The notes beneath the pieces were generated by a model. It did not search any database. It was not told where the DNA came from and saw nothing but the letters and a program-made list of their open reading frames with translations. Positions 1 to 4,867 of a DNA stretch of 7,625 nucleotides are shown here, piece after piece. Made by a program: the position numbers and the translations under genes. The DNA lies in contig JAFTMP010000076.1 of the NCBI GenBank assembly GCA_017452335.1, positions 1-7,625 on the forward strand, read 5' to 3'. Positions within the stretch are counted from its first letter, which is position 1, and each line of letters begins with the position of its first letter. This DNA comes from Clostridia bacterium (GTDB lineage Bacteria > Bacillota > Clostridia > Oscillospirales > CAG-272).

Positions 1-2
1 CC

Positions 3-140
3 AAAATCGCCGATTTTAAGGGAAGCTCTGTATGGGTTTATAAGAGCAAAAAAGAGGATGCGAGAGAGAACTACGGCATCTGCATTGATGTTGTTGACCT
101 AACGCAAAGTTGCCAGCATCTACGACATTTATTCGAATGA
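3..140 (+). pseudogene. Possible 3' end of a gene, or remnant with a frameshift
   Basis: A reading frame is open from the window edge to a TGA at 138-140 (45 codons). It begins KIADFKGSSVWVYKSKKED and continues with NYGICIDVVDL, which reads like ordinary protein. After about codon 33 the frame becomes less protein-like (QSCQHLRHLFE), while the +1 frame, just past a TAA at 100-102, reads KVASIYDIYSNETQ, which looks more natural. This suggests a frameshift near 99-108 in a decaying gene. It could equally be the true C-terminus of an intact gene that lies to the left. A terminator-like hairpin starts seven bases after the TGA, which fits a real gene end. I do not recognise the family. Confidence 0.3.
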
Positions 141-146
141 AACACA

Positions 147-190
147 AAAAATACCACCTACAAACACACAGTTTGCAGGTGGGATTTTGT
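147..190 (+). terminator. Terminator-like hairpin, possibly bidirectional
   Basis: CCACCTACAAAC (154-165) pairs with GTTTGCAGGTGG (171-182) across a five-base loop, with one A/C mismatch. A-rich sequence on the left can pair with the ATTTT after the stem, so the hairpin has an A-tract on one side and a short T-tract on the other, as in bidirectional intrinsic terminators. It sits just after the stop of the partial reading frame at the window start. Confidence 0.6.
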
Positions 191-333
191 ACATCACACA
201 GTTCGTTTGCTCGTTCATAAAAAATTGGTTTTTGTTAAAATCACATTTTCCCTCAAATTTTCCCTTATGCGCCCTCGACACGCCGTATTTTTCGGTTAAA
301 ATAATGATTTTTTTATTGAGCGTTTGTTTTTTA

Positions 334-371
334 GAAAAAGCCCGTTTTTCGCGGTAATTAAAGGCTTTTTC
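334..371. repeat. Perfect 9-bp inverted repeat in AT-rich spacer
   Basis: GAAAAAGCC (334-342) and GGCTTTTTC (363-371) are exact reverse complements around a 20-base interior. A second GGCTTT at 373-378 offers an alternative shorter partner. On either strand it resembles a weak terminator with the T-run inside the stem. Its function is not clear from sequence. Confidence 0.45.
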
Positions 372-450
372 GGCTTTACCCAGTCACCTAAGAAATCTCA
401 CGGAAAATTATTTCTAAAAAATTTTTTTACAAAAAAGTTTTTGGTGGGGT

Positions 451-491
451 CTTGGGGCAAAGCCCCGAGTGCGCCAAACTGTTGTTTGGCG
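451..491. repeat. Two tandem stem-loops, possible intergenic repeat element
   Basis: Stem-loop one: CTTGGGGC (451-458), loop AAA, GCCCCGAG (462-469), with one G-T wobble. Stem-loop two, two bases later: CGCCAAAC (472-479), loop TGTT, GTTTGGCG (484-491), perfect. They follow a T/A-rich run and a TTTTTGGTGGGG block. GC-rich hairpins set in AT-rich DNA look like a short interspersed repeat or an RNA end structure. Copy number elsewhere cannot be seen from this window. Confidence 0.45.
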
Positions 492-574
492 GGAAATGAG
501 TATAAAATACACCCGTGATGTCTTTAAAAAGGGCAGAGCGGGTGTTGCTTTTTGGAAAATTGCGGGCAGGAGTA

Positions 575-603
575 TTGACATACCCACCATATTTCTGTAT
601 ACT
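575..603 (+). promoter_or_regulatory. Sigma-A promoter of the small lipoprotein gene
   Basis: The -35 TTGACA (575-580) is a perfect match; a 17-base spacer leads to the -10 TATACT (598-603), one base from consensus. The expected start of transcription is near 610, giving a leader of about 54 bases before the ATG at 664. Two dyads overlap or follow the -10 (CTGTA at 595-599 with TACAG at 609-613, and the repeat at 610-628), so the promoter may be regulated. Confidence 0.85.
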
Positions 604-609
604 GTATGT

Positions 610-628
610 ACAGGAATACACTTCCTGT
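610..628 (+). promoter_or_regulatory. Inverted repeat at the predicted transcription start
   Basis: ACAGGAA (610-616) and TTCCTGT (622-628) are perfect reverse complements separated by five bases. The repeat starts at the predicted +1, so it could be an operator for a dimeric regulator or a hairpin at the 5' end of the mRNA. The left arm is shared with the TACAG of a second dyad that reaches back into the -10. The factor involved cannot be named from sequence. Confidence 0.5.
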
Positions 629-663
629 GGAATTCTTTTGAATTGAGCAAAGGAGAAACGCTT

Positions 664-1233
664 ATGAAAAATCAAAGCCTGTTAAACTTGAAAAGTGGTC
701 TTGTTTTGGTGTTGATCTTGCTGGTGCTTCTTAGTTCCTGCAGTGCGGTTTCTTCCACAGCGCCCCGGGGCAGTGAAAGTGCTCCTGCAAGCAGCCCGTC
801 TGCAGAAGGTCCCGTTGAAAATCCACACGATCCCAAGCCCGAGGGCACGCTCATGATCCCGCCCTCCGAGGATGCGAAAGATGCACGGTACGATAAATTT
901 TACTATAACGTGGAGCATCAAGAGGGACAGCGCAAAATAGAAAATATTTTCCGTTGGATTGACGATCCCTCAGAGGATGAAGATTCCAGCTTTTTTGTGC
1001 ATTTTTCGGTAGTTTGCGACTATTATAGTGATTGTCCTGAGTTGATTGCAAAGACTATGCAGGAGGATGCCTATGGTGTGAAAACCGTGAATATAGGTAG
1101 AAAAACGGTATATAACGTTTATGTTTGGGCGTACGGCTCAGCCGGATTAAAGGAACTCTCCCTTGATGAAAACGTTGAGTACATTGAATTTTTTGGTATT
1201 GGATATATAAGTGGTGAAGAAGTAGAGGAATGA
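664..1233 (+). CDS. Small lipoprotein of unknown function
   Basis: The 189-residue product starts with a signal peptide: Lys residues near the N-terminus, a Leu/Val-rich core (about 13-23) and a lipobox LSSC with the lipidated Cys at 26, so it should be anchored on the outer face of the membrane. Residues 27-66 form a Ser/Pro/Glu-rich linker; the rest (about 75-189) looks like one small acidic globular domain with two cysteines around a Tyr-rich patch. The end of this domain (LSLDENVEYIE, 164-174) is weakly reminiscent of protease propeptide or inhibitor I9-type folds; this is a pattern impression only. The ATG at 664 is chosen over the open frame running back to 469 because AAAGGAG (649-655) sits eight bases before it and the promoter lies at 575-603. 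It is monocistronic, ending in a shared terminator with nrdR. Confidence 0.82.
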   Translation: MKNQSLLNLKSGLVLVLILLVLLSSCSAVSSTAPRGSESAPASSPSAEGPVENPHDPKPEGTLMIPPSEDAKDARYDKFYYNVEHQEGQRKIENIFRWIDDPSEDEDSSFFVHFSVVCDYYSDCPELIAKTMQEDAYGVKTVNIGRKTVYNVYVWAYGSAGLKELSLDENVEYIEFFGIGYISGEEVEE

Positions 1234-1238
1234 AAGAA

Positions 1239-1282
1239 TAGCACCCGATCTACCTTTAAAGGCAGATCGGGTGCTGCTTTTA
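1239..1282. terminator. Bidirectional terminator between converging genes
   Basis: AGCACCCGATCT (1240-1251) pairs perfectly with AGATCGGGTGCT (1264-1275); after one mismatch the stem continues through CC/GG into a TTTAAA centre. The + strand is followed by GCTTTTATTG, a good T-tract. The - strand has the weaker ATTCTTTC. The nrdR stop codon lies at the edge of the hairpin, so both genes share it. Confidence 0.88.
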
Positions 1283-1738
1283 TTGTTTGTTTTTCTCTGT
1301 GAGCTTCTGCAGCTCCTTCATGAAGGTGCGGGCGTCCTTGAATTCTCTGTAGACCGAGGCGAAGCGCACGTAGGACACTTCGTCTAATTTCTGCAGACGG
1401 TCCATGACCATCACGCCGATATCGGTGGTGGACACGCGGGAGGAAAGGCTGTTCATCAGCTCGCCCTCGATGTCGTTGACCAGCTCTTCCATTTGGTCTC
1501 GCGTAACGGGACGCTTATAGCAGGATTTGAGTAACCCTGCCATGATCTTGCTGCGGTCGAAGATCTCCTCGCTGCCGTTTTTTTTCACTACCGTCAAAGG
1601 AACGGTTTCCACAAATTCATAGGTAGTGAATCTTCTCTTGCAGGAAAGGCACTCTCTTCTGCGGCGGATGCTGCCGTTTTCTGTGGGTCTGGAGTCAATT
1701 ACTTTACTTTCCGTAAAGCCGCAATTGGGACATTTCAT
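1280..1738 (-). CDS. nrdR: Transcriptional repressor NrdR
   Basis: NrdR represses ribonucleotide reductase genes when dATP/ATP status signals enough deoxynucleotides. The 152-residue protein has the usual length. A zinc ribbon at the N-terminus has Cys3, Cys6, Cys30 and Cys33 (CPNC and CLSC), with the diagnostic SRPTENGSIRRRREC and RRFTTYE segments used for DNA binding. An ATP-cone follows (about 49-139), beginning VVKKNGSEEIFDRSKI and ending SYVRFASVYREF. A GAAGG lies upstream of the ATG with a spacer of about six T residues. A probable promoter lies at 1818-1845. No ribonucleotide reductase gene or clear NrdR box is present in the window, so its targets must be elsewhere. The gene converges on the small lipoprotein gene. 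Confidence 0.97.
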   Translation of the reverse strand: MKCPNCGFTESKVIDSRPTENGSIRRRRECLSCKRRFTTYEFVETVPLTVVKKNGSEEIFDRSKIMAGLLKSCYKRPVTRDQMEELVNDIEGELMNSLSSRVSTTDIGVMVMDRLQKLDEVSYVRFASVYREFKDARTFMKELQKLTEKNKQ

Positions 1739-1817
1739 AAAAAACCTTCATTCATCTGCGCCCGCGCAAGCGTGGTGCGGGTCATTTCCCGTGCCGTGCG
1801 CTATAGCGGTGCCAAAA

Positions 1818-1845
1818 AGTATGTTATACCGCCTTGCCGTGTAAA
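1818..1845 (-). promoter_or_regulatory. Probable nrdR promoter
   Basis: On the - strand, TTTACA (1845-1840) and CATACT (1823-1818) are spaced by 16 bases, matching consensus at 5 of 6 positions each. Transcription would begin near 1811, giving a leader of about 70 bases. The leader contains a CCCGC/GCGGG hairpin (1761-1781). The -35 coincides with one arm of the closing stem of the structured RNA next door, so the two transcription units would interfere at this point. Confidence 0.45.
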
Positions 1846-2002
1846 CCGATAAGAGAAACCCTGCTCATGCAAGGGTGGTGCCCTCTCCTCTTATTTGCGC
1901 TCCCAACGTCCGAGTCGGTCGTGACATAAGCAGGACCGGTCGGGAGGTCTGCGAACCCTGAAGGTGAAGCCCGGGCTCCTTTTATTTCTTGTGGGTCTAT
2001 AC
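1839..2002 (+). ncRNA. Structured non-coding RNA, 6S-RNA-like (candidate)
   Basis: No protein frame is credible here, yet the block folds as one long rod. Closing stem: GTGTAAACC (1839-1847) with GGTCTATAC (1994-2002), eight of nine paired, then ATAAGAG (1849-1855) with CTTTTAT (1979-1985). A large central loop follows; its 5' side carries a hairpin CCCTGC/GCAAGGG (1859-1875). The apical arm is TTTGC (1894-1898) with GCGAA (1951-1955), CTCCC (1900-1904) with GGGAG (1942-1946), and CGGTC (1916-1920) with GACCG (1934-1938). Length (about 165 nt) and shape (closing stem, open bubble, apical arm) match 6S RNA, the decoy that binds sigma-A RNA polymerase. Six pairs are G-U on the + strand but A-C on the - strand, against one in the reverse sense, so + is favoured. 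ATAAGAG can also pair locally with CTCTTAT (1888-1894), a possible refolding switch. I could not find a strong + promoter. The 6S name is inference from architecture, not sequence recognition. Confidence 0.5.
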
Positions 2003-2003
2003 A

Positions 2004-2018
2004 TCGTGAATATCACGA
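2004..2018. repeat. Perfect 6-bp dyad beside the structured RNA
   Basis: TCGTGA and TCACGA flank a three-base centre. It lies immediately outside the closing stem of the RNA candidate. It could be an operator-like site or a small extra hairpin. On the - strand it falls between a poor TTGTTC and a TATAGA, a weak promoter-like pair with only 15 bases between them. Confidence 0.4.
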
Positions 2019-2042
2019 ACAAGGCAGCAAAACAATCAAGTC

Positions 2043-2063
2043 AGCGGCGCATGCTTTCTGCGC
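2043..2063. terminator. Hairpin after the DUF1292 gene, possible weak terminator
   Basis: GGCGCA and TGCGCC pair perfectly over a seven-base loop, just downstream of the stop of the DUF1292 gene (which reads leftward). No clean T-tract follows on the - strand (GCTGACTTGATTG), so it may be a weak terminator or an mRNA end stabiliser. If the RNA next to it is transcribed rightward, the hairpin would separate the two converging units. Confidence 0.45.
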
Positions 2064-2074
2064 CTGCGGGCATC

Positions 2075-2368
2075 TTAGCCCTCTTCGCTCTCGTCGTAAT
2101 CTACTTCGGGGATCAGCTTTTCGTCAAAGTAAGCGGCAACCTTTTCGAATTCGTCGTCATCCTCGATGGAAACGAATACGCTCTCGCCCTCTTCCTCTAC
2201 CATCTTCAAGATCACGTAAGCGCCGTCCTCATTATCTTCCAGAGGAAAGAGTGCCACGTAGGTCTCGCCGTCCAGTACGTCCTTGCCGATGAGCTGGAAT
2301 TCGCTTTCCTTGCCCTCTTCATCGGTCAGGGTGTATATTTCGTTTTCAATGAATTGTTCGTTGGTCAT
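2075..2368 (-). CDS. DUF1292 family protein (YrzB-like)
   Basis: A 97-residue, very acidic protein. It opens with an NEIYTLTDEEGKESEFQLI segment, continues VLDGETYVALFPLED and has a VILKMVEEEGESVFVSIEDDDEFEKVAAYFDE core, the pattern of the DUF1292 family found across Firmicutes. The ending EVDYDESEEG is an acidic tail. The molecular role of the family is not established; in many Firmicutes its genes lie near an IreB-like gene and the RuvX/YqgF resolvase gene, neither of which is seen here. AAAGGA precedes the ATG by about ten bases and a strong promoter lies at 2418-2446. It is transcribed away from the pantothenate kinase gene. Confidence 0.9.
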   Translation of the reverse strand: MTNEQFIENEIYTLTDEEGKESEFQLIGKDVLDGETYVALFPLEDNEDGAYVILKMVEEEGESVFVSIEDDDEFEKVAAYFDEKLIPEVDYDESEEG

Positions 2369-2417
2369 TTTTCTTTATTCCTTTCGGGATTGTTTATAGT
2401 ATCTGTAGTCCGTCTTT

Positions 2418-2446
2418 ATTTTACCCGTTTTCTTTTGTTTTGTCAA
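2418..2446 (-). promoter_or_regulatory. Sigma-A promoter of the DUF1292 gene
   Basis: On the - strand, TTGACA (2446-2441) is a perfect -35, followed by a 17-base spacer and the -10 TAAAAT (2423-2418). Start of transcription is expected near 2411, giving a leader of about 42 bases. No operator-like dyad is evident. Confidence 0.88.
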
Positions 2447-2562
2447 TGGCTTTTTGAAAAAGGAGGGTGAAAATATTCGACAAAAAGGCAAGACTTCATT
2501 TTTCGTTTATAAAAAAGTTACAGAACTGTGGTGAAAGTACTGTAGAATTGCTCATAAGCTTG

Positions 2563-2571
2563 TGATATAAT
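2563..2571 (+). promoter_or_regulatory. Extended -10 promoter of the pantothenate kinase gene
   Basis: A perfect -10 TATAAT (2566-2571) is preceded by TGA, an extended -10. The hexamer 17 bases upstream (TAGAAT) is a poor -35, typical of extended -10 promoters. Transcription would start near 2578, about 30 bases before the ATG at 2609. It is divergent from the DUF1292 promoter. Confidence 0.7.
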
Positions 2572-2608
2572 GACTAAAAACTATGCGTATTGAAAAGTGA
2601 GGACTGCT

Positions 2609-3433
2609 ATGATTACCATCGGCATAGACGTTGGCGGAAGCGCCACCAAGATTGTGGCATTTCAAGAGGGCGGACAGCTCATGGAGCCGCTGTTTGTCAG
2701 AGCCACCGACCCCGTAACCTCTATTTACGGAGCCCTTGGCAGATTTACTGCGGAAAACGGCATTGCACTCTCGGACATTGACCGCATTATGGTCACCGGT
2801 GCGGGTGCGGCGTTTGTGGGCAAGGAGCTATACGGCAGACCCTGCTTTCATGTAAGTGAATTTGAGAGCCTGGGCAGAGGCGGTCTTTATCTTTCAAAGT
2901 TTGAAAAGGCGATCGTGGTGAGCATGGGCACCGGCACTGCCATTGTGTGCGCGCAAAGGGACGGCAAAAACGAGTACTTGGGCGGCACGGGCGTGGGCGG
3001 CGGTACGCTCATTGGACTTTCCAGAGAACTTGTGGGCATTGAAAACCCCGAGCATTTGTCGGATCTTGCCAAGGACGGAGATCTTTCCCGCATTGACCTG
3101 CGTGTTTCGGACTTAACGGGCAAAAAGGACCAGTTTGGGCTTCCCTTAAACATGACGGCGTCCAACTTCGGAAAGGTCAGCGATTTGGCTGACAAGTCGG
3201 ACAGAGCCCTGGGACTGTTTAACATGGTCTTTGAAACGGTGGGCATGATGGCGGTGTTTGCCGCCAGAAGCAAGGATATCAAGGATATCGTTCTTACAGG
3301 ACGGCTGTCCACCTTAGCACAGGCACCCCAGGTCTTTGAGGGGCTCAACCGCATGTTTGACGTACATTTTACCATCCCCGTGTATTCGCAGTTCGGCACG
3401 GTGATCGGCGCGGCGCTTTGCGGCAGAGAGTAA
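2609..3433 (+). CDS. coaW: Type II pantothenate kinase
   Basis: This enzyme phosphorylates pantothenate with ATP, the first step of coenzyme A synthesis in the cytoplasm. The 274-residue protein has an ASKHA actin-like kinase fold: phosphate-1 loop DVGGSATK (7-14), VTGAGAA (62-68), the ESLGRGGLYL segment (86-95), a second phosphate loop MGTGTA (106-111) and the glycine-rich GGTGVGGGTLIGLS (125-138). TASNFGK (183-189) is characteristic of the type II (fumble/CoaW) family and separates it from other sugar-kinase-like ASKHA proteins. The ATG at 2609 is preferred over the GTG at 2597 because GAGG (2599-2602) lies six bases before it and the family begins with the GIDxGG strand. A short KDIKDI repeat occurs near the C-terminus. 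Type II enzymes in bacteria are often insensitive to CoA feedback, but that cannot be judged here. Confidence 0.92.
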   Translation: MITIGIDVGGSATKIVAFQEGGQLMEPLFVRATDPVTSIYGALGRFTAENGIALSDIDRIMVTGAGAAFVGKELYGRPCFHVSEFESLGRGGLYLSKFEKAIVVSMGTGTAIVCAQRDGKNEYLGGTGVGGGTLIGLSRELVGIENPEHLSDLAKDGDLSRIDLRVSDLTGKKDQFGLPLNMTASNFGKVSDLADKSDRALGLFNMVFETVGMMAVFAARSKDIKDIVLTGRLSTLAQAPQVFEGLNRMFDVHFTIPVYSQFGTVIGAALCGRE

Positions 3434-3442
3434 CTGCAAAAG

Positions 3443-3458
3443 AGCGGTGTTTACCGCT
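3443..3458 (+). other. Small intergenic hairpin after the kinase gene
   Basis: AGCGGT (3443-3448) pairs perfectly with ACCGCT (3453-3458) over a GTTT loop, ten bases past the kinase stop. No T-tract follows, so it is probably not an efficient terminator; the kinase and the lipoprotein gene 67 bases downstream may be co-transcribed, with the hairpin setting their relative mRNA stability. Confidence 0.4.
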
Positions 3459-3500
3459 TGAATCTTCCGGGATCGGAATTTTGAAATTTGGGTAGAAGTT

Positions 3501-4721
3501 ATGAGAAGCAGTACATTTATGAAAAAACAGGGAATCGGCGTGGTTGCGCTGGCACTGGGGGCGCTGATGCTCTTTTCCTCCTGTGCCGCGGCGAAAAAGA
3601 CCACGTCAGCGCAGGAGTCATCGGAAAGCGAGCGGGGCAGCTTGATCACCGAGTATATTTTGGTCAGAGGTGACAGCTCGGGCAATGCGGTGCTGCGCCA
3701 GGTGTTGAATTTAAAGAACGCCATTGACGACCGCTTTGGGAGCAACGTCCCCTCCTCCACCGACTGGGCTGTGGATGCGGAGAAGGATTTAAGCCGCAGG
3801 GAGATCCTTATCGGCGTGACCAACAGAGAAGAGAGCATTGCGGCAAACGAGGAGCTGCAGGGCGTTTACGGATATGTGATCCGCTCGGTGAACGATAAGA
3901 TCGTGATCACTGCCAGCACCACGGGCTTGCTTGGTAAGGCAGTGGAGCAGTTTACAAGAGAATATGTGCAGAAAAACGGCGGTATCGTGCCCGAGGACAT
4001 CAATTTGCGCTACACGGCATCCCTTCCCCTTTGCGTCATGAGCGATCCTTCCTGCATGAAGCTGTTGCTGTCCGATAAGGCGTCGGATACCCTTTTGCGG
4101 GCGGCAAAGGACTTTTCAGACAGGGTAGGCGAGATCGGCGGACAGTTCCCCACGGTGGAGCAGAGTGAGGAAGTGAGCAGCTCTCGGATCATCTTTACCT
4201 TTAAAGACAGCGTTTTCAGTCCCGAGCAGGAGACTGACCGCCCTTCGGGCTTGCCCGAGGCAGAGGGTGACCAAATGTGGAACTTAACCAGAGAAGGCGA
4301 CGTGCTTACTCTTGAAGGAGAGGGCGAAAGACAGCTTGTGGCAGGTCTTTCCATGCTGTACGAGCATTTGGAGGAGCAGTCGGATTTCACTTTGGACGGG
4401 CAGGCAGTGTTTTTTTATGAAAAGGCGCAGGTGTACAGAGAAAGCTGGACGGGACGCTGTCCCCGCGTGATCGGCGCGCACTATTTGGGAAGCGAGAGCA
4501 TTTCGGGCTATAGTGCCGCTTGGTACTATGAAGAGGTGTCGCAGAGCGACTTTTATGCCTGGAAGCTGCTGCTTTGCCAGAAGGCGTTTGGAAATGCACG
4601 CATCGAAAACGAGACCCAGGATGAATCAGTGTTTATCAACGACGAGGAAAACCTGCAGATCACGGCTTATTATAACAGAGAAAACAGAACGATGACGGTG
4701 ACCGAGCAGGCGCTGTCTTAA
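3501..4721 (+). CDS. Lipoprotein with duplicated GH67N-like domain
   Basis: The 406-residue product has a basic N-terminus, a hydrophobic core and a lipobox FSSC with the lipidated Cys at 28, so it should sit on the outer membrane face. Residues about 52-158 contain EILIGVTNR (101-109) followed by YGYVIRSVNDKIVIT, a pattern I associate with the N-terminal accessory domain of alpha-glucuronidase-like (GH67N/DUF4838-type) extracellular proteins. Residues about 188-292 repeat the layout with diverged sequence: LLLSDKASDTLLRAAKDF, then RIIFTF, then LTREGDVLTLEGEGERQLV. The last part (about 349-402, SDFYAWKLLLCQKAFG and a beta-rich ITAYYNRENRTMTV tail) looks like a separate small module. No catalytic domain is visible, so a binding or scaffold role is more likely than hydrolysis; this is inference. 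The start may instead be the ATG at 3519 (MKKQ), putting Cys at 22; neither start has a strong ribosome site. A strong terminator follows. Confidence 0.78.
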   Translation: MRSSTFMKKQGIGVVALALGALMLFSSCAAAKKTTSAQESSESERGSLITEYILVRGDSSGNAVLRQVLNLKNAIDDRFGSNVPSSTDWAVDAEKDLSRREILIGVTNREESIAANEELQGVYGYVIRSVNDKIVITASTTGLLGKAVEQFTREYVQKNGGIVPEDINLRYTASLPLCVMSDPSCMKLLLSDKASDTLLRAAKDFSDRVGEIGGQFPTVEQSEEVSSSRIIFTFKDSVFSPEQETDRPSGLPEAEGDQMWNLTREGDVLTLEGEGERQLVAGLSMLYEHLEEQSDFTLDGQAVFFYEKAQVYRESWTGRCPRVIGAHYLGSESISGYSAAWYYEEVSQSDFYAWKLLLCQKAFGNARIENETQDESVFINDEENLQITAYYNRENRTMTVTEQALS

Positions 4722-4740
4722 AATTCGGATGGATGACAAC

Positions 4741-4784
4741 AGCGGAGAGCGCCCTTAAAAAATGGGGGCGCTTCCGCTTTTTTT
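4741..4784 (+). terminator. Strong intrinsic terminator after the large lipoprotein gene
   Basis: AGCGG (4741-4745) and AGCGCCC pair with GGGCGCT and CCGCT (4774-4778), with a small internal mismatch and an A-rich loop, and a run of seven T follows (4778-4784). It separates the lipoprotein unit from the rnhA promoter. Confidence 0.93.
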
Positions 4785-4795
4785 GATAAAAGCAC

Positions 4796-4824
4796 TTGCA
4801 TAATAAAAAAAGATTTGTTATAAT
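4796..4824 (+). promoter_or_regulatory. Promoter of the rnhA-mnmA-dnaJ unit
   Basis: A perfect -10 TATAAT (4819-4824) lies 17 bases after TTGCAT (4796-4801), a half-matching -35. The spacer is A-rich. Transcription should start near 4831, giving a leader of about 37 bases. Because the -10 lies inside the open frame that extends back from rnhA, the upstream in-frame starts are not usable. Confidence 0.75.
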
Positions 4825-4867
4825 AAAAGGTAATGTTAAGAAGCAAGGCGCAAAGGCGGCAATACAG

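Larger units (their letters stand above)
191..574. other. AT-rich intergenic stretch with inverted repeats, no supported gene
   Basis: About 380 bases with long T and A runs and no reading frame that has both a ribosome site and protein-like composition. Short frames in this stretch are rich in Phe and Lys purely because of the T and A runs. It contains a nine-base inverted repeat (334-371) and two tandem stem-loops (451-491), listed separately. Base composition differs clearly from the genes to the right. Confidence 0.6.

Noticed and set aside
469..663. N-terminal extension of the small lipoprotein
   Set aside because: The extension would precede the signal peptide, covers the promoter and dyads, and has no ribosome site; the ATG at 664 has AAAGGAG.
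1739..1840. NrdR boxes upstream of nrdR
   Set aside because: No pair of sites resembling the ACACTATATNTTGT-type box at helical spacing was seen, so autoregulation is not supported.
1870..1884. T-box-like motif AAGGGTGGTGCC
   Set aside because: The T-box antiterminator core continues ACCGCG, which is absent; no specifier stem, terminator or aminoacyl-tRNA synthetase/amino-acid gene follows.
1839..2002. SRP RNA, tmRNA or RNase P as identity of the structured RNA
   Set aside because: The SRP GGAAG/AGCAG domain, a tRNA-like TTCGAATCC arm with tag frame, and the GAGGAAAGTCC signature of RNase P are all missing.
1964..2470. 168-codon open frame on the + strand, hydrophobic in translation
   Set aside because: It lies antisense to the well-supported DUF1292 gene and its promoter, and its hydrophobic look comes from reading acidic codons in reverse (GAA/GAG to TTC/CTC). 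No ribosome site precedes it.
2467..2565. 32-codon frame from a GTG just after AAGGAGG
   Set aside because: The Shine-Dalgarno-like run abuts the GTG with no spacer, and the frame overlaps the kinase promoter; the peptide resembles nothing.
4796..4867. N-terminal extension of RNase HI from upstream in-frame starts
   Set aside because: The -10 TATAAT lies inside it, and the protein family starts at the ATG at 4868.
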